Part shown: one piece after another, positions 56,520-64,000 of the stretch | Numbering within the stretch: the first letter of the stretch is position 1 | Layout of the letters: each line of letters begins with the position of its first letter | Assembly: GCA_035771175.1 (NCBI GenBank) | Contig: CM069611.1 | Span: forward strand, 16,172,866-16,236,865 | Reading direction: 5' to 3' | DNA length: 64,000 nucleotides | Source: Paratinospora sagittata | Lineage: Eukaryota; Streptophyta; Magnoliopsida; Ranunculales; Menispermaceae | The notes under the pieces: generated by a model | Told to the model about the DNA's origin: nothing | The model's database searches: none | What the model saw: the letters and a program-made list of their open reading frames with translations, nothing else | Translations under genes and position numbers: made by a program

Positions 56520-58824
56520 ATGGCCAGTTCTAGCGTAGATCCTCCTGCCAACCTGAGGGCTTCCTCTTCTTCTTCTATGGAATGGAGGTCTCCAACGAGG
56601 ACCTCTTCCGAGAAGAGAGAGGCAGGGCCGACCCTCAAGTCGGAGGGAGTGCAATAGTCTTATCCTCCTCCGAGGACTCCGAGGAGACCAAGAAGGACGA
56701 GGAGGTGCTTGATGTCGCACAACTTTTAGTTTATAGATCCCAAAGTAGGCTCGATACTACCGAGCCTAGTACATCAGGTCGGGTACACGTATCCCCTGAG
56801 CTTGAAGACGCAGGGGTGGGTGAGATATTTTATTTAGTAGATCACGTCCCGTCTAATATAAAGAAGCATCACCTTGCTCAGTTGAGAAAGGAGATTGGTA
56901 TACCCAATTGTATCGGGTTGAGGGCACCTGCTCCTTGGGATCGGGCCAGTCACCCTAACAAAGGAGAGGTTGCTCTGTATACCTACCTATTTAAGGACGG
57001 ATTGATCTTGCCTCTCAATATATCCATATGTCGCCTGCTCGGCCATATAAGGGTTGCCCCTGCTCAGCTCCATCCCAATGTGTGGAGGGCTATTATGAGC
57101 TGCCTTGTGCTCTGGATGTAGAGAAAATAGCCAGAATTTAACTTTCATGACTTCGCCCTCGTATACCGACTAAAATCTCACCCGAAGTGTAGCGGGTAGT
57201 ATTACTCGTCGGCTAATCAGGGTGCCGAGGAAGGGCAACCCCTGATCACAGAGAACCCAACCTCAAATAAATCATGAAAAGATAAACGATTTTTTGCTTC
57301 GAAACCTTGGGTGGAGGAACGTTGCGTACTGGCCACTTTCGAGAAACCAGGTACCGAGCTTTCCTCCATAACTTGTCTTTATTTGTTGTCTTTGTTCTGC
57401 TCGGTAGGGCTGACATGTTTTTCTTCTCTTGTCAGGTACTTGGGAGAAACCGAGCAGAGACGAAGCATTCGACTTATCTCGCATCAACGAAATCTACCAG
57501 CTTCCTTTTGGAGATCGGCAGTACAAAGTTATACTCACTCCAGAAAGATTGTACCAATCCGGTATAATTAACGAGAAGAAATTTTTCTCAGGACGTAAGT
57601 TTAGCCTATCGCGTTTTGCTCTCATACCGACTAGTTTTGTAGCTTTCGAGCTGAGACATTTGTTTCTATAATGTAGGTTTTTCTGCTCCCGGCTCTTCCA
57701 CCAAGAAAGGGAAGAAAAGAAAAACAAATAGATCTAAAGAGATGGCGTCCAAGAGAGCTGCTGCTGGTCGGTATACCATCGACCCGTCCATGCTGAAGGA
57801 CCTCTCTTCTGAGCGAGCAGTTGCCGCTCAAGGGTCGGCGGGGGGATCCCCGGGCAGTGCCCTAAAGAATACTTTGGTTTTGAAGGGGAAAGCTCAAACA
57901 TCCTTCTCCGAGCAGGTGAAGACTCTTGCTCGGGAGACAAGGTTGGTGGGGGACCAAGTCGAAGTCTCCTGCTCCTACAGACCAAGGGGCTTCAATAAGG
58001 CGAGATTTGGAGAAGCAGAGGGCTTTGCAACCAAGATTTGGGATATCAACCTGCCTGAACATTGACAACTATCAGGTCGGTGTCCCCAATGCCTTCTCAA
58101 TTGTGATGAAGGACGAGGACATGTTTGAAAGCATGGCTAATGCCTATATGAAGTCGGTGGAGTTGAGTTCGTTTATTTAATCCATCGTGTCGCTTACTTG
58201 TTTTTCTTCTGTGGTCCCTAACTTATTCTTTTTGGCTTTTGTAGGCTGCTGCTCAGAATGTATACAACCTCCGATGCATCAAGAGTCATTATGACAAATT
58301 TCAAGATGCTGTGAAGGATGCCCAGACAACCTCGGTAATCTAGGAGTCTAAGGTTGTACCTTAGGATGTCGAGATCAAGAAGCTCTAGGAGCAGCTGAAG
58401 CTTAAAGATATCGAAGCAGAGTCGGTCAAGGACGAGCTGACTAGGTACCGAGCACAGTTTCAGGTTACTGTCAAGACCCAGGCTGAAGAGCTCTGCCTGG
58501 CCCGAGTGGATGAATCTTGCGTAAAGGCGATAACGGGAGTTTTTTGGCTACTCGACAGAATGGAAGGGCTTTGACAGGTGGGCCAGCTCAACAACGGGGG
58601 AGGTTTTGGAAGAGGAGGCCGAGGTTGAAGACCAGGGTGCTATACCCATAATTCCGAGGGCATCATCTGAGCAGTCACCGGCTGGGGCAATTTTCGGGGT
58701 TTTGGGGACATCGTCCGAGCAGCCTCAAACTGTCGACTTCGAGGAGGTGACTCGTCGAGCCAACAATGACGATGAGCTAGTCAGTTTAACTGAGATCCTC
58801 CGCCGTTCCACTGGTCCAGAATAG
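56520..58824 (+). pseudogene. Antisense ORF of the Tat-lineage element, multi-exon and broken
   Basis: A start at 56520 (MASSSVDPPANLRASSSSS) shifts at about 56580 into a frame reading VDHVPSNIKKHHLAQLRKEI, then LYTYLFKDGLILPLNISICR and RLLGHIRVAPAQLHPNVWRA. This is the 'putative gypsy type transposon' domain, known on the strand opposite to pol in Tat/Retand-type elements. A degenerate stretch to 57350 continues it. GT...AG introns fit at 57351-57435 and 57595-57676, between parts reading TWEKPSRDEAFDLSRINEIY and GFSAPGSSTKKGKKRK. A third intron probably ends at the AG near 58245, before a coiled-coil segment. The end is acidic, RRSTGPE. Several stops make this copy non-functional; the normal function is unknown. 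Confidence 0.7.
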
Positions 58825-59449
58825 TAAATAATCTTTTTTAGTCTCGGCCGCGTTTTTTGTAGGGGTCTGCGTGCCCCAGTAGTTCTCTATTCCTCTTCGT
58901 ACTCTGCTTCAGTATTTAATGAAATGTTTATTTTTGCTTAGACCTGATCTTGCTCTCGTTTGTTTTGTGTCGGTCATTTTACTTAATTTTTTGAAGTATT
59001 TGCTAAGTCATGTGGTCGGTAGGAAATGTATAACTTCTTTTTTCACTCAGAACAATTAAGTTCTCTTCTCGGTAGCGATTTGATCGCCGCTCCAAGGCAC
59101 TTCAAGGGTCATTGACCCTTCTTCTCGGTAGTATCTGCCCTTCTAGGGCAATACCACAAGGCAATTTTGACCATGGTCATCTTCTTGGTAGGTATATAGC
59201 TAGAACTTGGTACCCCTAAGGCTTTTTAAGGTAGCGGCCCTTCTTCTCGGTGGCTTCCTATCTGGTCGGTAGTCCTAAGGCACTTTTGTTTGTAGATCGT
59301 AGACGAACATTTGTAAAAAGAAACTCTTGGTTATTGTAGAAATATCTCGAAAAAACACTTGTAGGAATCTAAAAATAAAACTAGAGGTAACCAACACCTC
59401 GGCAAATACTATAACATAGCTACTGAGCTGCTACTACTACTACTAATGC
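58825..59449. repeat. Spacer with imperfect repeats between antisense ORF and pol
   Basis: Non-coding. From about 59040 to 59290 the word CTTCTCGGTAG (variants CTTCTTGGTAG, TTCTCGGTGG, TGGTCGGTAG) recurs five or more times at 50-80 bp spacing, each near a CAAGGCACTT- or CTAAGGCACTT-like word. Tandem repeats at this position are known for Tat-lineage elements. Confidence 0.6.
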
Positions 59450-60550
59450 CTACTGGTAATACTTCTTGAGGTGCTCTGCATTCCAAGGCTTAAGAATTAT
59501 TCTGCCAGTCAGATCTTTGAGCTCGTACACCCTTGTGCGAAGTATCGCAGTGATCTTGTAAGGCCCTTCCAAATTGGGACCGAGGGCGCCTGCTCCAGGT
59601 TCTCGCATGTTCAACATGACCTTCCTCAACACTAGGTCGCCGACCTTGAAGCTTTTATGTTTCACTTTGGCATTGTAGTACTTCGAGACCCACTATTGGT
59701 ATGCAGTTAACTTGAGTTGTGCTTGTTCTCCTCTTTCTTCAAGTAGACCCAGGTCGGTGCATTGAGCTTCATGTTCCTAGCTTTACCGAAGTAGGATGTC
59801 CTCAAGGTCTGTATCCCAACTTCAATTGGTTTCACGGCCTCCATTCCGAAGGCTAAGGAGAATGGTGTTTCGCCTGTGGTTGTTCGGGAGGAGGTTTGGT
59901 ATGACCAGAGGACTTGAGGCATGTCCTCAGCCCACATTCCTTTCTTTTCCTCGATCCTAGCCTTCAGTGTGTGCTTGAAAATCTTGTTCACAGCTTCTAC
60001 TTGACCATTAGCTTGAGGATGGGTTGGTGTAGAAAAAAATGTCGAATACCAAGGTCTTCGCAGAATGACTGGAACCTTGCATAGTCAAATTGTTTGTCGT
60101 TATCAGATATGATGGCATACGAGACAGCAAAACGGCACACAATGGATTGCCAGATGAAGTGCATGGTCTTCTTTCAATAATTGTTACTACAGGTTCAGCC
60201 TCTGCCCACTTGGTAAAGTAGTCAACAGCTACAATTGCAAACTTGACCTGACCTTTACAGGTCGGTAAAGGTCCTATCAAGTCCAACTCCCACTGAGCAA
60301 AAGGCCATGGGCATTGCATTGGAGAAAGATTTGCCGCTGGAACTCGGATGTTTGTTCCATGTCTTTGGAAGCTATCGCACTTCCGAGCTATTCTTATGGC
60401 GTCTTTGTGGATTGTCGGCCAATAATAGCCCTGGCGAAGGACCTTGTTTGCGAGAGTCCTTCCACCTGAATGGTTACCACATACGCCCACATGGATCTCC
60501 TTCAAAACTCGTCGTGCCTGTTCCTCCCGTAGGTATCTTAAATAATGCAT
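59450..60550 (-). pseudogene. pol: Tat-lineage integrase, broken
   Basis: Begins with the zinc finger HVGVCGNHSGGRTLANKVLR followed by ARKCDSFQRHG, where the second Cys of the Cys-X2-Cys pair is Phe. The catalytic core follows: WELDLIGPLPTCKGQVKFAI and VDYFTKWAEAEPV with the first Asp. A shift at about 60170 puts the second Asp region out of frame. VNKIFKHTLKARIEEKKGMW comes next, then SYQTSSRTTTGETPFSLAFG. The C-terminus reads KVGDLVLRKVMLN, GPYKITAILRTRVYELKDL and ends HLKKYYQ with a stop at 59450. Gene order RT, RNase H, integrase identifies Ty3/gypsy. Integration activity is lost. Confidence 0.85.
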
Positions 60551-60607
60551 AGAGAAGCTATGCCTATATAGTTGATCGTCTAGTAAGGAATATCTGGCAG
60601 CTTGTCT

Positions 60608-61338
60608 TTATACTTTTCTTGCTATGATCTTGTCCTCGAGGAGGTTGCCATTTCGTAGGAAGCTTTCGATCGGGTCCATCCAGGATGGGTTCTGGCTGAG
60701 TGTGCCAACCTGTTGTTCGGTACTAACTTTCCCGATGCTCCTTTCGGGTAAGAATTCCACTAAGACTTGGATCATGAGCTCGGCCTCCGAGGAGGAGGCC
60801 AGCTTGGAGAGTGCATCGGCCAAGGTATTTTCTGCCATTGGCACCTGTGTCAGTTCATATTCCTTGAAATTTCTTACTAGGTTCAGTGCTTCCTTCAGAT
60901 ATGATTGAATTTTATCATCGTTAGCTTGGTACTCTGAAGTGACCTACCCTGCGACGAGCTAGGAGTCGTAACGGACGAGGATCTTTTTCACCCCCAGCTA
61001 AGGGCGACTCGCAAGCCAGCCAAAAGTGCTTCGTACTCTGCTTCGTTATTGGATGCTGGAAAATCGAAGCGAATAGCACATGGATGTTTCTCACCTCTGG
61101 AGGAGATGAGGACTATTCCAGCCCCACATCCTTGCTTGCAGGAAGAACCGTCGATGAACAGCTTCCAGGCTTCTTCGAGGTCCTGGTCGGTGGTCGGACA
61201 TATCTGAGGTAACTCAGACAAAAAATCTGCCAATGCTTGGCCCTTCATAGTTATTCGAGGTCGGTACTCGATATCGAATTCGCTCAACTCGATGGCCCAT
61301 TTAGTCAATCTTCCAGATGTTTCAGGCCTCAAGAGCAC
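60608..61338 (-). pseudogene. pol: Second (archaeal-like) RNase H of the Tat-lineage element, broken
   Basis: After the end of the first RNase H (SGRLTKWAIELSEFDIEYRP, then KGQALADFLSELP) comes a further domain: KLFIDGSSCKQGCGAGIVLI with the first Asp, and FPASNNEAEYEALLAGLRVA with the catalytic Glu. After a break at 60988 to 60850, the segment ENTLADALSKLASSSE carries the last acidic region. A second RNase H after the gypsy RT-RNase H is a known mark of the Tat lineage. The end (NPSWMDPIESFLRNG) is the linker to integrase. Confidence 0.8.
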
Positions 61339-61380
61339 TTGTCTAAGCGGGTGTTTTGTGAGAACGACTATGGTGTGGGC

Positions 61381-61730
61381 CTAGAAGTAAGGTCTCAGCT
61401 TTCGGGGTAAAGTGATGGGTGCTAGTGCCAACTTCTTAATATATGGATTCCTCATCTTTGCGTCGAGCAAAGACTTGTTGGTGTAGTAGACCGCTTTCTG
61501 GCTTCCTAGCTCTTTTTTGAACAGGATCGAGCTAACAACTGCTTCCAAAATTGCTAGGTATAAGAAGAGTTGTTCCCCTTGAAGGGGCTCAAGAGTAGAG
61601 GAGCCTAACCTAGATAAGCTTTTAGCTCCTGAAAGGCCTTCTCGCACTTTGGGGTCCACTCTACTGCCTTCTTCTTGATGAGCTTGAAGAACGGAAGACA
61701 TCTGTTTGTGGACTTTGAGATGAACCTGCT
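61381..61730 (-). pseudogene. pol: First RNase H of the Tat-lineage element, broken
   Basis: Two frames are needed: LFKKELGSQKAVYYTNKSLL and YIKKLALAPITLPRKLRPYF match the gypsy RT-linked RNase H, and the domain continues past the stop at 61381 into the segment annotated next. The upstream stretch to about 61780 carries the RT thumb (ELKAYLG-like words) with stops. Acidic residues are partly lost. Confidence 0.7.
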
Positions 61731-61784
61731 AAGTGCGGCTACGCACCCAGTGAGCCTCTGAACTTCCTTCACTGTGCAAGGTGC

Positions 61785-62516
61785 TCACATGTCAACTAGA
61801 GCTTGGATCTTGTCGGGGTTCGCTTCGATTCCCCTATAATTAATGAGGAATCTCAAGAATTTTCCAGAGCTCACTCCAAATGTGCACTTTGTCGGGTTGA
61901 GCTTCATGTGATAATTCCTCAATATCGTGAATACCTTTAACAGATCGGTAGGGTGAGCTGTCGATTCCACGCTTTTGACCAACATGTCATCGATGTAGAC
62001 TTCCATGTTCACTTCAATTTTTTCTGCGAACATGCTGTCGACCAGTGTCTAATAAGTAGCCCCGACATTTTTTAGGCCGAAGGGCATCACCTTACAGCAA
62101 TACAGACCTCGGTCTGTAATGAAGGTTGTCCTCTTCTCATCTCTGCGACTCAGCACAATCTGGTTGTACCCTGAGTGCGCGTTCATGAAGCTCAGCAGCT
62201 CGTGACCTGCAGATGCATCTACCAGTTGGTCGATACGAGGCAAAGGGAAACTATCCTTTGAGCAGGCTTTGTTTAGGACAGTAAAGTCGACGCTTGTTCT
62301 CCACTTCCCGTTGGATTTCTTTACCATCACTACGTTGGCCAACCAATCGGGGTATAGTACTTCTCTGATAAAGTCGACCGTCAATAACTTGTTTACCTTC
62401 TTTCGTAGACCTTGAGCTCGGTCCGAGCTGAGAGCTCTTTTTTTCTGCAGGACCGGCCTAGCCTCTGAGTCAACGTTTAGTCGGTGCACTATCACACTAG
62501 TCGATATTTCGAGCAT
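61785..62516 (-). pseudogene. pol: Tat-lineage reverse transcriptase, broken
   Basis: Reads HRLNVDSEARPVLQKKRALS, then WLANVVMVKKSNGKWRTSVD and LNKACSKDSFPLPRIDQLVD, followed by MNAHSGYNQI and TDRGLYCCKVMPFGLKNVGA, then a stop at 62049. It resumes with MEVYIDDMLVKS, the YIDD form of the catalytic YXDD box, and HMKLNPTKCTFGVSSGKFL. Compared with intact gypsy RTs, domain order is complete from fingers to connection. One stop lies between the GLKN motif and the YIDD box. Confidence 0.9.
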
Positions 62517-62649
62517 CTCTTCGTGTGACCAAGCAAAAAACGTCTTTGTGTTCTCATAATATGCCGACCAGGTGATCGGTGAGGGAGGAACTCATCCCCG
62601 TACCGACCTTGACAATCCTGGCTGGATCATCCCCCATTTGTAGACTTCA

Positions 62650-63232
62650 GACTGTCCACATGTCCCGTCTTCTTCTTCATAGCCGTCACATAGCAGTCTC
62701 GTGACTCCTTTTGGCTACCCCGTACTACTCCGACGCCTCGCTCTGTTGGGAACTTCAAAGCCAGATGATAGGTTGATACGACCGCTCTTAGGTTATTAAG
62801 AAGGGGTTATCTTATGATGGCGTTATAGACGGTAGGACACTTTACCACCAAAAAGCTAGTCATAACCGTGGTTTTGTGCTCAGAGTCACCGGCCGTTACT
62901 GGTAAAGTTATCCGTCCTTCTGGCATGATGTTGTTTTCGGTGAAGCCGATCAAAGGGACATCTACCGGGGTCAGCTGAGCCTTGGTCAGTCCTAGTTTCT
63001 CAAATGTTGACTAGTAAAGGATATCTGCTGAGCTACCATTATCGACCAACATATGATGGATTTTGTAGTTGGCCACGGTCATCGTGACTACTAAAACGTT
63101 GGCATGTGGTCGGATTATGTCTTGAGCTTCCTCCTCGGCGAAGGTAATCGCAAAGTCGATCCGCTTCTGTTTCTCAAGTCGGTACCCGAGGTTCATGACT
63201 TCTAACCTTGATTCCCGGACATATGCCTTCAT
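62650..63232 (-). pseudogene. pol: Tat-lineage aspartic protease, broken
   Basis: Reads DFAITFAEEEAQDIIRPHAN, then VTMTVANYKIHHMLVDNGSS with the catalytic Asp in VDNGSSADILY. A stop at 63011 follows. The frame continues with STFEKLGLTKAQLTPV, LIGFTENNIMPEGRITLPV and a degenerate end near 62650. The Asp-Asn-Gly form of the active site is common in Tat-lineage copies. From 62517 to 62650 only degenerate linker is visible. Confidence 0.8.
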
Positions 63233-63253
63233 AGCTCGGTTTTAGGTACCGAT

Positions 63254-64000
63254 CTAATCGCCACCGAAAATTATTTTTATCTCGCCAACCGACCCAGTTT
63301 GGTTGCCTTCTGGAATCGTGACCGTGGTCTCGATGGTATTTTTCACGAACTCCCTCAGATGACCTTTGCGGATTAGCGTTTCAATCTCATGCTTGAGGTC
63401 ATAGCACTGGTCGGTATCGTGACCGTGGTCTCGATGGTACCTGTAGTACTTCTTCTTATCCCGCTGTTCTACGGGCATTGTTAACTTTCGGGGCCATCGG
63501 ATGTACTCTTTGTTCTGGATTTCGAGGAGGACCTGCTCTCGTGAAGCAGTGAGAAGCGTGTAGTTGGAGTACACATTTTGAGGTACTATGTTACTCCTCT
63601 AATCTCGGCTGCCACCATTCGGTCTTTTCCCTCCTCTGTTGTCTTCCTTCGAGTAATATTTCTTTTTTCTCTTGTTCTCCTTCTTCAAGCTTTTCGGGGA
63701 TTCATCCGCCACTTGCTTCGCAACAGTTTTCTCGTCGGCATTGATGTACTTTTCTGCTTGGTCGAGGATCTCTTCGTAGGTTTTGGCCTTTTTTCCCAAG
63801 GGAGTATTGGAACTTCCCGGGCCTCAATCCTGCGAGGAAGGCGATGGTTGTCGTTTTATCGTCGCAGTCATCTACGTCGACTCGTACATCATCGAAGCAA
63901 CGGAGGTACTCCTTCAACGTTCACCTTTCTTTTGCTTGATTCCGAACAAACTGTTCACAAGTTTTTCCCTTTCCTTCTTTCCATCAAAGTGGTTCATGAA
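63254..64000 (-). pseudogene. gag: Tat-lineage gag C-terminus, broken and cut by the window edge
   Basis: At the window edge degenerate capsid sequence reads HFDGKKEREKLVNSLFGIKQ, then MKEYLRCFDDVRVD and AFLAGLRPGKFQYSL. A shift at about 63800 leads to AKTYEEILDQAEKYINADEK and a basic Lys-rich stretch. The next part reads LLTASREQVLLEIQNKEYIR and YYRYHRDHGHDTDQCYDLKH, the zinc-finger-like region at the end of Tat gag. The end, GEIKIIFGGD, precedes protease. The start lies outside the window. Confidence 0.85.

Noticed and set aside
56274..56720. Minus-strand ORF rich in Arg and Pro
   Set aside because: It is a shadow of the antisense gene's Ser-rich first exon and has no domain.

Overview
The window looks like plant nuclear DNA, most likely from a eudicot, and it consists almost entirely of nested, decayed LTR retrotransposons. 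Every recognisable coding stretch belongs to a retroelement: Ty1/copia gag, protease, integrase, reverse transcriptase (RT) and RNase H; Athila-like gag and protease; and a Tat-lineage Ty3/gypsy polyprotein. All are broken by stops, frameshifts or later insertions. I found no host gene, rRNA, tRNA gene or CRISPR array that I could support. Lineage names come from remembered motifs, not from a search.

Layout. 1-7300 (minus strand): an Athila-like gypsy element with a plant-transposon-type ORF, protease, gag, PBS and one LTR, but no RT or integrase. 8060-10978 (minus): copia A, with gag, PBS and 5' LTR, inserted in the RT of copia B. 10979-14097 (plus): the 3' end of copia B and its LTR. 14835-15377: a foldback element made of two inverted tRNA-SINE-like arms with a 5-bp target duplication. 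16408-19721 (minus): a non-autonomous copia-type element with an unknown coiled-coil ORF, inserted at the protease of copia C. 19722-25878 (plus): copia C, split by a solo LTR. 25879-28985: a truncated LTR fused to copia E. 29914-38130 (plus): copia F, a different and probably Ale-like lineage, cut by three LTR insertions. 38331-42430: non-coding DNA holding another solo LTR. 42431-55278: chromovirus-type LTRs and two further copia-type LTRs, with a gypsy solo LTR nested inside one chromovirus LTR. 55279-64000: a Tat-lineage gypsy element on the minus strand that carries an antisense multi-exon ORF on the plus strand.

The most unusual pattern is in the copia-type LTRs. There are ten copies in about 44 kb, nine of them in minus orientation, and several have exact or near-exact 5-bp target duplications. 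They share a terminal block with a TATA box. Next to it lies an array of short palindromic mini-units whose sequence differs between subfamilies while the architecture is kept. Many also carry a second set of dispersed hairpins of the form AGGGCGCTA...TAGCGTCCT. The Athila-like LTRs carry GC-rich palindromic words of their own.

Insertions can be ordered from the nesting: copia B, C and F are older than the LTRs inside them, and the gypsy solo LTR at 43554 is younger than the chromovirus LTR at 42431. Several premature stops are CGA-to-TGA changes, as expected from deamination of methylated cytosine in silenced elements.
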